A stretch of DNA of 35,825 nt from Streptomyces huasconensis (GCA_004010275.1 RBWT01000080.1:1-35825); one strand, 5' to 3'. Shown: positions 25,330-33,633, numbered from the stretch's first letter. Made by a program: numbers and translations. Notes: generated by a model from the sequence alone, not told the origin.

Positions 25330-26000
25330 GAGCCCGAGCCTTTCGTTCCGTTCGACTCTCCGGCACCCGCCGGGACGAGCCCGCGCTCACGGGCGTAGTC
25401 CTCCAGCATGCCGCGCAGTTGGCGGCGGCCCCGGTGCAGCCGGGACATCACCGTACCGATGGGTGTCCCCATGATGTCCGCGATCTCCTTGTACGCAAAG
25501 CCCTCGACATCGGCCAGATAGACGGCGATGCGGAATTCCTCGGGGATCGCCTGGAGCGCCTGCTTCACGTCCGAGTCGGGCAGGTGGTCCAGCGCCTGCG
25601 ACTCGGCGGAGCGCAGACCGGTGGACATGTGCGACTCGGCGCGCGCGAGCTGCCAGTCCTCGATCTCCTCGGCGGCACTGCGCTGGGGTTCGCGCTGCTT
25701 CTTGCGGTACGAGTTGATGAACGTGTTCGTGAGGATGCGGTACAGCCACGCCTTGAGGTTGGTCCCCTCGCGGAACTGGTGGAACGACGCGTACGCCTTC
25801 GCGTAGGTCTCCTGGACCAGGTCCTCCGCGTCCGCCGGGTTGCGCGTCATGCGCAGCGCCGCGGAGTACATCTGGTCGAGGAACGTCAGCGCGTCCCGCT
25901 CGAAGCGGGCCGTGCGCTCCGCGGCCGTCTCCGAACCCTCTTCCGGGCGCTCCGCCTGGCCGTGCTCGGTCCCTGCGTCGGTCCCAGTGACCGGACCCAC
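25326..26000 (-). CDS. sigR: Sigma factor SigR (thiol-oxidative stress), short stable form
   Basis: ECF-type sigma factor that activates thioredoxin, mycothiol and protein-quality genes on disulfide stress. Region 2 is seen as DALTFLDQMYSAALRMTRNPADAEDLVQETYAKAY followed by FREGTNLKAWLYRILTNTFINSYRKK. Region 4 is seen as LQAIPEEFRIAVYLADVEGFAYKEIADIMGTPIGTVMSRLHRGRRQL. From the GTG at 26000 (GPVTGTDAGT follows) it has 224 residues, matching the classical S. coelicolor form. GGAGGAG lies almost against this GTG, which makes the start less than ideal. It is translationally coupled to rsrA. Confidence 0.95.
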   Translation of the reverse strand: MGPVTGTDAGTEHGQAERPEEGSETAAERTARFERDALTFLDQMYSAALRMTRNPADAEDLVQETYAKAYASFHQFREGTNLKAWLYRILTNTFINSYRKKQREPQRSAAEEIEDWQLARAESHMSTGLRSAESQALDHLPDSDVKQALQAIPEEFRIAVYLADVEGFAYKEIADIMGTPIGTVMSRLHRGRRQLRGMLEDYARERGLVPAGAGESNGTKGSGS

Positions 26001-26165
26001 CTCCTCCAACGACGTGGCGAGGCCGAAAGCAGCCCCACTCGAATCGGAGGATAGACGACGATCCACTCCGCGCGCCGCCCGAATAGTTGCGGTTTTGGGT
26101 GCGCTCAAGACCGTCCACTCCAGGTCAGCGGCGCTGGAGCGGTTCGGGCAGATGGTCGAACCCAT
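25326..26165 (-). CDS. sigR: SigR-prime: longer SigR isoform from an upstream ATG
   Basis: The frame stays open upstream of the short form, and an ATG at 26165 (MGSTICPNRSSAADLEW) adds exactly 55 residues. It has a good ribosome site (AGAGGGAG, nine bases before). This matches the known unstable isoform of S. coelicolor, which carries an N-terminal extension of about 55 residues, is made from the stress-induced promoter, and is degraded by Clp protease to shut the response off. A further ATG at 26210 is in frame but lies only a few bases from the expected transcription start. Confidence 0.8.
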   Translation of the reverse strand: MGSTICPNRSSAADLEWTVLSAPKTATIRAARGVDRRLSSDSSGAAFGLATSLEEVGPVTGTDAGTEHGQAERPEEGSETAAERTARFERDALTFLDQMYSAALRMTRNPADAEDLVQETYAKAYASFHQFREGTNLKAWLYRILTNTFINSYRKKQREPQRSAAEEIEDWQLARAESHMSTGLRSAESQALDHLPDSDVKQALQAIPEEFRIAVYLADVEGFAYKEIADIMGTPIGTVMSRLHRGRRQLRGMLEDYARERGLVPAGAGESNGTKGSGS

Positions 26166-26224
26166 GCGGCGGACTCCCTCTCGTACGAACACGTCTGCGA
26201 CGGCGTTCACCGTCTGTTCGCGAC

Positions 26225-26251
26225 AACAGGGGTCACGCGTCCAGCATTCCC
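26225..26251 (-). promoter_or_regulatory. Sigma-R-dependent promoter (sigRp2)
   Basis: On the minus strand GGGAAT (26251-26246) is followed after exactly 18 bases by GTT (26227-26225), the canonical sigma-R promoter. Transcription should begin near 26217, giving a message that can start translation at the long-form ATG at 26165. The -35 box lies inside the last codons of the upstream hydrolase gene. It provides positive autoregulation of sigR. Confidence 0.9.
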
Positions 26252-26899
26252 GCCCACTGTGTGACGCCGCCCGTGATGACCGTCATGGCGTCGTCCTGGG
26301 ACAGCTCCGCCTTCTTCGGCACCTTGAAACCGTGATCGCCGAAGGGCACTTCGAGGAGTTCGTACGTCCCCTCGGGGAACTCGGCGGGCTTTCCGAAGGG
26401 GTCGTTGCCGCCCTGCACGACGAGGGTCGGCACTCCGGCGCCGAGCAGTTCGTCGGCGCGGGACTTCTCGGGCTTCCCCGGGGGGTGCAGGGGGAAGGAG
26501 AGCGCGAGGACGGCGGCGGCGCCCAGCTCCGTGGCCGTGCGGCAGGCCACGCGCGCGCCCGCGCTGCGGCCTCCGGAGACGACCGGGAGCCCCTTCTTCT
26601 CCAGGGCGGGCCAGATCCCGCGCCACCCCACGTCGAGCGTCTTCGGCGCGGGCGCCAGCTTCTTGCCCGCGACCCGCCAGGGCTGCTCGTCGAGGCGCGA
26701 CACTCACGCCGTGCGCGGGCAGCGCGGCGGCGAGGGCCTGGAGGTCGCGGGCCTCGATGCCGCCGCCCGCGCCGTGGCCGACGGCCAGCAGGAGGCGCGC
26801 CTTCCCGTGCGCCGGGTGCCAGGTGATGCGCGCCGTACCGGCGTCGGTCTCGACGAGTTGGGTGGCCTCGCTCTGCGGCGTGTGTGTTTCGTGCGTCAC
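26233..26899 (-). pseudogene. Alpha/beta hydrolase (KANL3/Tex30-like), frameshifted
   Basis: A small predicted hydrolase: ARLLLAVGHGAGGGIEARDLQAL holds the oxyanion-side HGAGGG, GGRSAGARVACRTA carries the nucleophile Ser in GRSAG, GVPTLVVQGGNDPFG carries the acid Asp, and FGDHGF carries the catalytic His. The two halves lie in different frames, meeting near 26695-26705: HGVSV should run into RLDEQPWRVAGKK, which needs one base removed. Corrected length is 221 residues. The start GTG (THETHTPQ follows) is one base after the SRAP stop. Its natural substrate is unknown. The sigR promoter overlaps its 3' end. Confidence 0.8.
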
Positions 26900-26900
26900 G

Positions 26901-27719
26901 TCAGAAGAGTGTGCCCTCTTCGGGGCCGTCCAGCTCCTTGAGCAGCTCCGGGCCGTTGTTGCGTACGTTGCTGACCGCCGTCGACACGGGGTAGGCGCGC
27001 ATCAGCCCGGCCGGGGGCGGCTCCAGGAGGGGGCGCAGCTCCTCGACGTCCGTGCGGGACGGGTCGAGCCAGGCGTCCCAGCGGTCGGGGGTGAGCATCA
27101 GCGGCATCCGCGGGTGGATGTCGGCGAGGGAGCGCGGGCCCTCGGCGGGGGCGACGGCCAGCGGGGTGGTCTCGGCCTCCGTGGTGATCACCGTGCAGGT
27201 CACCCACCAGGCGAGGGGGTGCTCGTCGGGCAGGGTCTTGTCCCGCCAGAACTCGTAGAGGCCCGCCATGGCGAAGACGGAGCCGTCGGCCGGGGTCACG
27301 AAGTACGGCTGCTTGCGGGACCGCTTCTTCTTGCCCTCGACCTCCAGCTGCCGTTCCTCGGGCGCGGTCACCCACTCGTAATAGCCGTCGGCGGGCAGGA
27401 GGCAGCGGCGCGCGGCGAAGGCGCGGCGGTAGGAGGGCTTCTCGTGGACGGTCTCGGCGCGGGCGTTGATCATCCGCGCGCCGCCCTCGGGCGTCTTGGA
27501 CCAGGACGGGACGAGGCCCCACTTCAGGGTGCGCAGCTGGCGAACCGGAGCCGGGTCCTCGGCGTCTTTCAGTGGACGGTCGAGGACCGCGTAGACCTCT
27601 TTGGTGGGGGCCACGTTGTAATCGGGGGCGAGTTCCTCCTCCGGCTCCTCCCACTTCTGGATCTCGAAGATCCCCACGAGGTCCTCGGGCCTACGACTCG
27701 ATGCATACCGTCCGCACAT
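26901..27719 (-). CDS. SRAP-domain protein (YedK/HMCES), abasic-site DNA cross-linker
   Basis: A 272-residue SRAP protein. The family forms a thiazolidine bond between Cys2 and abasic sites in single-stranded DNA, shielding them during replication. Starting at the ATG at 27719 gives MCGRYA, so Cys2 becomes the N-terminal residue after Met removal, as required; this fixes the start although the frame is open further upstream. The other key residues are present: NVAPT, INARAET (active-site Asn), GYYEW (Glu) and IHPRMP (His). A basic GKKKRSRKQ loop in the middle may help DNA binding. It overlaps nothing but abuts the hydrolase gene, and is divergent from the M50-like gene over 49 bases. Confidence 0.93.
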   Translation of the reverse strand: MCGRYASSRRPEDLVGIFEIQKWEEPEEELAPDYNVAPTKEVYAVLDRPLKDAEDPAPVRQLRTLKWGLVPSWSKTPEGGARMINARAETVHEKPSYRRAFAARRCLLPADGYYEWVTAPEERQLEVEGKKKRSRKQPYFVTPADGSVFAMAGLYEFWRDKTLPDEHPLAWWVTCTVITTEAETTPLAVAPAEGPRSLADIHPRMPLMLTPDRWDAWLDPSRTDVEELRPLLEPPPAGLMRAYPVSTAVSNVRNNGPELLKELDGPEEGTLF

Positions 27720-27768
27720 ACGTGCCAGACTGCCACGACCCCGTCCCCCAGAGGAGCCGGTTCCGACC

Positions 27769-28491
27769 ATGTACAGCACCGCCGACGCCGGCCTGGCCGG
27801 CCTCTGGGACCGCGTCTTCGGCACCCAGTCCGCGCCCGAGCAGTGGCTGGTGATCGCGGCAGGCGTCGTCGCGCTCGCCGTCGTCGTCCCGCACGGCGCC
27901 TGGCGCCTGGCCCGCAACGCCATCACCATCGCCCACGAGGGCGGGCACGGCCTGGTCGCGCTGCTCACCGGGCGCCGCCTGGACGGCATACGGCTGCACT
28001 CCGACACCTCGGGCCTGACCGTCTCGCGCGGCCGGCCCACCGGGCTCGGCATGATCCTGACCGCGGCGGCCGGCTACACCGCGCCCCCGCTGCTCGGCCT
28101 CGGCGGCGCCGCCCTGCTCTCCTCGGGGCGCATCACGGCCCTGCTGTGGATCGCCACCGCGCTGCTCGTCGCGATGCTGGTGATGATCCGCAACGCGTAC
28201 GGCGCCCTGACGGTCGTCCTGACCGGCGGGACCTTCCTCCTGGTGTCCTGGCTGGCGGAGACCGACGTGCAGGCGGCGTTCGCGTACGCGGTGGTGTGGT
28301 TCCTGCTCCTCGGCGGTGTCCGGCCCGCCTTCGAACTCCAGGCCAAGCGGCGGCACGGGGGCGCGGGCGACTCGGACGCGGACCAGCTCTCGCGGCTCAC
28401 CCACGTCCCCGCCGGGCTGTGGCTCTTCCTCTTCCACGCCGTGTCGCTCTGCTCCCTGATGGGCGGGGCACGCTGGCTGCTCGCCGTCTGA
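27769..28491 (+). CDS. M50-family (site-2-protease-like) membrane protein
   Basis: A 240-residue membrane protein with about six helices. The zinc metalloprotease motif HEGGH (56-60) lies at the end of the second hydrophobic stretch, as in the M50B group. The following GLVALLTGRRLDGIRLHSDTSG resembles the conserved post-HExxH hairpin. A third ligand Asp would be expected in a later helix; MIRNAYGAL stands at about the right place but lacks the usual NxxPxxxLDG, so activity is uncertain. The ATG follows AGGAG. Only 49 bases separate it from the SRAP gene on the other strand, so promoters must face back to back. Confidence 0.8.
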   Translation: MYSTADAGLAGLWDRVFGTQSAPEQWLVIAAGVVALAVVVPHGAWRLARNAITIAHEGGHGLVALLTGRRLDGIRLHSDTSGLTVSRGRPTGLGMILTAAAGYTAPPLLGLGGAALLSSGRITALLWIATALLVAMLVMIRNAYGALTVVLTGGTFLLVSWLAETDVQAAFAYAVVWFLLLGGVRPAFELQAKRRHGGAGDSDADQLSRLTHVPAGLWLFLFHAVSLCSLMGGARWLLAV

Positions 28492-28523
28492 GCGGGGTCC
28501 GCGGCAGCCACTAAAGTGAGGGC

Positions 28524-29871
28524 ATGACCGAAACCCCGGCGCACACCGCCCTCTGGCCCGCCCCGCACGCAAGCGGAGCCGTCACCGCGACGGTCCACGT
28601 CCCCGGTTCGAAGTCGGTCACCAACCGCGCGCTCGTCCTCGCCTCCCTCGCCGCCGAGCCGGGCTGGCTGCGCCGCCCGCTGCGCTCCCGCGACACCCTG
28701 CTGATGGCGGGCGCCTGCGCGCGATGGGCGTCGGCATCGAGGAGACGGTGTCGTCCAGCTCCTCCGTATCGGGTGGCCCCGACGCCACCGGCGAGGCCTG
28801 GCGCGTGATCCCCTCGGGCCTGCGCGGCCCGGCCACGGTCGACGTCGGCAACGCCGGCACGGTCATGCGCTTCCTGCCCCCGGTCGCTGCCCTCGCCGAC
28901 GGCCGATCCGCTTCGACGGCGATCCCCGTTCGTACGAGCGCCCCCTGACCGGTGTGATCGACGCCCTGCGGGTGCTCGGCGCCCGCATCGACGACACCTC
29001 GCTCGGCAGCCCGGGCGCGCTGCCGCTGACCGTGCACGGCGCCGGGGCCCTGGACGGCGGCCCGGTCGAGATCGACGCCTCGTCGTCCTCCCAGTTCGTG
29101 AGCGCCCTGCTGCTGTCGGGCCCGCGCTTCAACCAGGGCGTGGAGGTCCGGCACGTGGGCGGTCCGCTGCCCTCCATGCCGCACATCCGGATGACGGTCG
29201 ACATGCTGCGCTCGGCAGGCGCTCAGGTGGACACCCCCGAGGCGGGCGGCGAGCCGAACGTCTGGCGGGTCACCCCCGGCGCGCTCCTCGGCCGCGACCT
29301 GACCATCGAGCCCGATCTCTCCAACGCCCAGCCGTTCCTCGCCGCGGCCCTGGTCACCGGCGGCACGGTCACCATCCCGGACTGGCCCGCGTACACCACG
29401 CAGCCCGGCGACGCGCTCCGCCAGATCTTCACGGAGATGGGCGGCTCCTGCGAACTGACCGAGCAGGGCCTGGTGTTCACCGGCTCCGGCTCGATCCACG
29501 GCCTCGACGTGGACCTGAGCGAGGTCGGCGAGCTGACCCCCGGCATCGCGGCCGTCGCGGCCCTCGCGGACTCCCCCTCGACGCTGCGCGGCGTCCGCCA
29601 CCTGCGCCTCCACGAGACGGACCGGCTCGCCGCGCTCACCAAGGAGATCAACGAACTCGGCGGTGACGTCACCGAGACCGCCGACGGCCTGCACATCCGC
29701 CCGCGCCCGCTGCACGGCGGTGTCTTCCACACCTACGACGACCACCGCATGGCGACCGCGGGCGCGATCATCGGCCTCGCGGTGGCCGGCGTACAGATCG
29801 AGAACGTCGCGACGACGGCGAAGACCCTCCCGGACTTCCCCGAACTCTGGACCGGGATGCTCGGGAACTGA
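28524..29871 (+). pseudogene. aroA: EPSP synthase AroA, frameshifted twice
   Basis: 3-Phosphoshikimate 1-carboxyvinyltransferase, the penultimate step to chorismate. Motifs in order are PGSKSVTNRALVLASLA, GNAGTVMRFLPPVAAL, DASSSSQFVSALLLSGP, RLHETDRLAAL and DDHRMATAGA. One base is missing near 28713-28715 (DTLLMAGA should read on to LRAMGVGIEE). A second is missing near 28904-28906 (ALADGR should read IRFDGDPRSYERPL). With both restored the protein has 449 residues, a normal length. The enzyme is required for aromatic amino acids and all motifs survive, so read error is the likely cause. The ATG at 28524 lies 30 bases after the M50-like gene and the stop 16 bases before rsgA. Confidence 0.93.
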
Positions 29872-29887
29872 CGGGCGGAACGAGAAC

Positions 29888-30898
29888 ATGCGCCGCTACG
29901 GCAAGAACCCCGACGAGGACGACATCCGCGTCCGCCCCAACCGCAAGGGCAACCGCCCCCGCACCCACATCAGGCCCAAGCACGAGGACGCCGCCGAGGG
30001 CATGGTCCTCACCGTCGACCGCGGCCGGCTGACCGTCCTGGTCGACGACCGGATCGTGATGGCCATGAAGGCCCGCGAGCTGGGCCGCAAGGCCGCCGTG
30101 GTGGGCGACCGGGTCGCGGTGGTCGGGGACCTGTCCGGCAAGAAGGACACCCTCGCGCGCATCGTGCGGATCGGCGAGCGCACCTCCGTCCTGCGGCGCA
30201 CCGCCGACGACGACGACCCCTACGAGCGGGTGGTCGTCGCCAACGCCGACCAGCTCGCCATCGTCACCGCCCTCGCCGACCCTGAGCCGCGCCCGCGGCT
30301 GATCGACCGGTGCGTCGTGGCGGCGTACGACGGCGGCCTCGAACCGATCCTCGTGCTGACCAAGTCGGACCTGGCGTCGGCCGACAAGATCCTGGAGACG
30401 TACGCCACCCTCGACATCCCCTACGTGGTCACCAGCCGCGAGGAGTTCACCGACGGCGCCGAGCTGGCCCGGGTGCACGAGCTGCTCGACGGCAAGATCA
30501 CGGCCTTCGTCGGACACTCCGGGGTGGGCAAGACGACGCTGGTGAACGCGCTGGTGCCCGAGGAGCGGCGGCGTACGACCGGCCACGTCAACGCGGTCAC
30601 CGGGCGCGGCAGGCACACCACCACCTCCGCGCTCGCGCTGCCGCTGGCGGATGTGGGCGGCTGGGTGATCGACACCCCTGGCGTGCGGTCCTTCGGCCTC
30701 AACCACGTCGACCCGTCGCGCGTCATCCTCGCCTTCCCCGACCTGGAGCCGGGGACGGTGGACTGCCCGCGCGGGTGCAGTCACGACGAGAAGGACTGCG
30801 CGCTGGACGCCTGGGTCGCCGACGGCCACGCGGACCCGCAGCGCCTGTATTCCCTGCGCCGGCTGCTGGCCACGCGGGAGCGGCGCGAGGACGACTGA
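29888..30898 (+). CDS. rsgA: Ribosome small-subunit GTPase RsgA
   Basis: A 336-residue circularly permuted GTPase that checks late 30S assembly. An OB-fold domain with a basic N-terminal tail (RPNRKGNRPRTHIRPKH) is followed by the permuted G domain: TKSD (G4, 158-161) comes before the P-loop GHSGVGKTT (209-217) and DTPG (262-265). Then comes a zinc-finger domain with CPRGCSHDEKDC (Cys, Cys, His, Cys). The ATG at 29888 gives MRRYGKNPDEDD. It lies 16 bases past aroA and probably shares its transcript, an arrangement I recall as common in Streptomyces. Confidence 0.95.
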   Translation: MRRYGKNPDEDDIRVRPNRKGNRPRTHIRPKHEDAAEGMVLTVDRGRLTVLVDDRIVMAMKARELGRKAAVVGDRVAVVGDLSGKKDTLARIVRIGERTSVLRRTADDDDPYERVVVANADQLAIVTALADPEPRPRLIDRCVVAAYDGGLEPILVLTKSDLASADKILETYATLDIPYVVTSREEFTDGAELARVHELLDGKITAFVGHSGVGKTTLVNALVPEERRRTTGHVNAVTGRGRHTTTSALALPLADVGGWVIDTPGVRSFGLNHVDPSRVILAFPDLEPGTVDCPRGCSHDEKDCALDAWVADGHADPQRLYSLRRLLATRERREDD

Positions 30899-31040
30899 CC
30901 TCCGCCCGCCGCGATGACCTCCCCGTTGTTTGCGCCCCCCGTGGCGCAGGTAAATGCATAATCGCACCAAGTCGGGTCGATCGGACCGAGCCGGGCGAAG
31001 CGGTCGCGGAACGTGGACGAGTGCGGGAGGCAGGGGACAC

Positions 31041-31364
31041 ATGGCGTGGCTGCTGGTCATCGTGGCGGGGATTCTGGAGACCGGCTTCGCGGTCTGTCTG
31101 AAGCTCTCGCACGGCTTCACCAGGCTCTGGCCGACGATCGCGTTCGCCTGCTTCGCACTCGGCAGCTTCGGCCTGCTCACGCTGGCGCTGAAGAAGCTGG
31201 ACGTCGGGCCGGCGTACGCGGTCTGGACCGGCATCGGCGCGGCGGGCACCGCGATCTACGGCATGATCTTCCTCGGCGACCTGGTCTCCACGCTCAAAAT
31301 CGTCTCGATCTCGTTCGTCATCATCGGGGTGGTGGGACTCCAGCTGTCCGGCTCGGCGCACTGA
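31041..31364 (+). CDS. sugE: SMR-family exporter, SugE/Gdx type (guanidinium exporter)
   Basis: A 107-residue four-helix dual-topology exporter. Glu13-region sequence AGILETGFAVCLKLS, then HGFTRLWP, then VGPAYAVWTGIGAAGTAI, match E. coli SugE closely and separate it from EmrE-type drug pumps. Gdx proteins swap guanidinium for protons. Only one SMR gene is present, consistent with a homodimer. The ATG at 31041 follows GGGAGGCAGGGG. I searched the 140-base leader for a guanidine riboswitch and could not support one. The TetR gene converges from the right, 13 bases after the stop. Confidence 0.92.
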   Translation: MAWLLVIVAGILETGFAVCLKLSHGFTRLWPTIAFACFALGSFGLLTLALKKLDVGPAYAVWTGIGAAGTAIYGMIFLGDLVSTLKIVSISFVIIGVVGLQLSGSAH

Positions 31365-31377
31365 GCGCACCGCACGC

Positions 31378-31980
31378 TCACCGCCCCGCCACCCACCGCC
31401 CTATGGCCCCCCGGACCAGCTCCGCGGGGTCGTCGTCGTCCCGGGCGGGTCGCGACGATGTACGACAGGGCGAGGCGGAGGGCGCTCTCGCAGGCCAGGG
31501 CCAGCTCCGGGTCCCGGCCCCGGCCCCGGCCGCCGAGCGCGGCCACCGCCCGGTCCCGCACCAGCCCGAGCAGCTCCGCCGACGAGGGCGTTCCGGCGTC
31601 CGCCCGGCGCTGCGCGGCACGGACGACGTGGACCCGGCGACCCTGCTCGGCACGGGCAGCCGTTCGCTCCAGCAGCCGGTGAGCGCGGCCCGCACCAGGG
31701 CGTTGGCGCGCGCGGCGCCCACCGTCCAGGCGGCCACGGCTGCCAGCCGCTCGGCCGGCTCGCGCTCCTGGGCGAGCGCGCGGTCGACTCCGCGCAGATA
31801 ACCGTCGGTCTCGCGGCGCAGCAGGGCGCGGGCCAGGCCTTCTTTGCTGCCGAACTCGTTGTAGAGGGTCTGCCGGGAGAACCCGGCGCCGGCCGCGACG
31901 TCGACCATGCGCACCCGCGACCAGGGGCGCCGGGCGAGCGCCGCGCCGGCCGCGTCCAGTAAGGATTCCCGTGCTGGCAT
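31378..31980 (-). CDS. TetR-family regulator, C-terminal half locally out of frame
   Basis: The N-terminal DNA-binding domain is clear: ARESLLDAAGAALARRPWSRVRMVDVAAGAGFSRQTLYNEFGSKEGLARALL. The open frame continues to 200 residues, but from about residue 112 to 180 it is Arg/Pro/Ser-rich nonsense. The adjacent frame reads as plausible protein (GTPSSAELLGLVRDRAVAALGG, then ACESALRLALSYIVATRP). Two compensating single-base errors, in about 31600-31660 and near 31447, would restore it and return to DDDDPAELVRGAIGRWVAGR. Its target is unknown. It is convergent with sugE and divergent from hisN over 143 bases, so either promoter region could hold its operator. Confidence 0.78.
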   Translation of the reverse strand: MPARESLLDAAGAALARRPWSRVRMVDVAAGAGFSRQTLYNEFGSKEGLARALLRRETDGYLRGVDRALAQEREPAERLAAVAAWTVGAARANALVRAALTGCWSERLPVPSRVAGSTSSVPRSAGRTPERPRRRSCSGWCGTGRWPRSAAGAGAGTRSWPWPARAPSASPCRTSSRPARDDDDPAELVRGAIGRWVAGR

Positions 31981-32123
31981 CGCCGCCTCCCCGGGCCGAC
32001 GCGGTTCCGGCTGCCAGGGTTGACGCGCTCGGATGCACTGTCAAGAGCTCCGGCGTGAGCCCGCGCAAGGGCGTGCGATATGGCGCTGTGGCTCGGGGGG
32101 AGGGAGATCGATACTGTTCACCC

Positions 32124-32924
32124 ATGCCCGACTACCACGATGATCTGCGTCTCGCCCACGTCCTCGCGGACGCCGCCGACGCCCAGACCATGGGCCGGTT
32201 CAAGGCTCTCGACCTCAAGGTGGAGACCAAGCCGGACATGACGCCGGTGAGCGAGGCCGACAAGGCGGCCGAGGAGCTGATCCGCTCCCAGCTCCAGCGC
32301 GCGAGGCCGCGGGACGCGATCCTCGGCGAGGAGTACGGCGTCGAGGGCACGGGACCGCGCCGCTGGGTGATCGACCCGATCGACGGCACCAAGAACTACG
32401 TACGCGGTGTCCCGGTCTGGGCCACGCTCATCTCCCTGATGGAAGCGGTCGAGGGCGGCTACCAGCCGGTGGTCGGCGTCGTCTCCGCGCCCGCGCTCGG
32501 CCGCCGCTGGTGGGCGGCGAAGGGCGGCGGCGCCTACACGGGGCGCAGCCTCACCTCGGCGACGCGGCTGCACGTCTCGAAGGTCTCCCGGCTCTCGGAC
32601 GCGTCCCTGGCGTACTCCTCGCTCTCGGGGTGGGAGGAGCAGGGCCGCCTGGACGGCTTCCTGGACCTCACGCGGGCGGTGTGGCGGACCCGGGGCTACG
32701 GCGACTTCTGGCCGTACATGATGGTGGCCGAGGGCGCGGTCGACCTCTGCGCGGAGCCCGAGCTGTCGCTCTGGGACATGGCGGCGCCCGCGATCGTGGT
32801 CACGGAGGCGGGCGGCAGCTTCACCGGCCTCGACGGCAGGCCGGGCCCGCACAGCGGCAACGCCGCGGCGTCGAACGGCCTGCTCCACGACGAACTGCTG
32901 GGCTATCTGAACCAGCGCTACTGA
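32124..32924 (+). CDS. hisN: Histidinol-phosphatase, inositol-monophosphatase fold (HisN)
   Basis: A 266-residue magnesium-dependent phosphatase. Metal and catalytic motifs are present: ILGEEYG (Glu), WVIDPIDGTKNYVRG (three acidic ligands) and SLWDMAAPAIVVTEAGG (second metal-site Asp). Actinobacteria use this fold for histidinol-phosphate in histidine synthesis; I assign HisN because of the conserved neighbourhood, and inositol monophosphatase is the alternative. The ATG at 32124 gives MPDYHDDLRLAHVLAD; the open frame upstream is not conserved. It stands alone, with the TetR gene divergent. Confidence 0.9.
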   Translation: MPDYHDDLRLAHVLADAADAQTMGRFKALDLKVETKPDMTPVSEADKAAEELIRSQLQRARPRDAILGEEYGVEGTGPRRWVIDPIDGTKNYVRGVPVWATLISLMEAVEGGYQPVVGVVSAPALGRRWWAAKGGGAYTGRSLTSATRLHVSKVSRLSDASLAYSSLSGWEEQGRLDGFLDLTRAVWRTRGYGDFWPYMMVAEGAVDLCAEPELSLWDMAAPAIVVTEAGGSFTGLDGRPGPHSGNAAASNGLLHDELLGYLNQRY

Positions 32925-33117
32925 CCCTCCCCCGTGCGCGCGTTCCCCTCGCGCACCCCGAACTGACCGCGCACGCCCCCTTGTTGGGCTCCGCTCCGGC
33001 TGCGACATTGAGAGTCCCCCACTTGTGAACTTGTGAATCCTTTCTCCAAGCAGGGAGCGGAGGCAATCCTTCGCCCACCGGGAGACCGTGGATTCACCAA
33101 GGAGGTGGCTCACGCCC

Positions 33118-33522
33118 ATGCTCGTCCGCGACGCCATGAGCACGGTGGTCCTGACCATCGGCCCCACCCATACCCTGCGCCAGGCGGCCAGGCTGATGTC
33201 CGAGCGCCGTGTCGGCGCCGCCGTCGTCCTCGACCCCGACACCTGCGGGCTGGGGATTCTGACCGAGCGCGACGTCCTCAACTCCGTGGCCCTCGGCCAG
33301 AGTCCGGACACCGCGACCGCGGGCGCCCACACCACGACCGACGTCGTCTTCGCCACCCCGGCGTGGACCCTGGAGGACGCGGCGGACGCCATGGCGCACG
33401 GCGGCTTCCGGCACCTGATCGTGCTGGAGGCGGGCGAGCCCACGGGCATCGTCTCGGTCCGCGACATCATCCGGTGCTGGGCCCCGGTCCGGCGCGCGGC
33501 GGCCCAGGAGCTGGCGGTCTGA
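33118..33522 (+). CDS. Two-CBS-domain protein
   Basis: A 134-residue protein made of a pair of CBS domains: LVRDAMSTVVLTIGPTHTLRQAARLMSERRVGAAVVLD then TERDVLNSV, and ATPAWTLEDAADAMAHGGFRHLIVLEAGEPTGIVSVRDIIR. Such Bateman modules bind adenosine nucleotides (AMP, ATP or S-adenosylmethionine) and act as energy sensors; no effector domain is attached. AAGGAGGT (33098-33105) is an unusually complete ribosome site, though 12 bases from the ATG at 33118. The 190 bases before it hold nothing else that I can identify. Confidence 0.9.
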   Translation: MLVRDAMSTVVLTIGPTHTLRQAARLMSERRVGAAVVLDPDTCGLGILTERDVLNSVALGQSPDTATAGAHTTTDVVFATPAWTLEDAADAMAHGGFRHLIVLEAGEPTGIVSVRDIIRCWAPVRRAAAQELAV

Positions 33523-33579
33523 ACGGTCGCCCAGCGGTCGGCGGTCCGGGGAACCGGCGACGGGCCGGGGAAACGGCGA

Positions 33580-33607
33580 CGGGCCGGACCCCGAGGGGTT
33601 CCGGCCC
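33580..33607 (-). terminator. Terminator of the catalase gene
   Basis: CGGGCCGGA then CCCC (33580-33592) pairs with GGGG then TCCGGCCCG (33595-33607), leaving one bulged T, 27 bases past the catalase stop. Just beside it a 14-base direct repeat, CGGCGACGGGCCGG, occurs at 33555-33568 and 33574-33587. Confidence 0.78.
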
Positions 33608-33633
33608 GCCGTCTCGACGACAAGTGGTACTGG

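Noticed and set aside
30954..31040. Guanidine riboswitch upstream of sugE
   Set aside because: GGACGAG resembles part of the guanidine-III core, but the pseudoknot partner strands are not found and the rest does not align.
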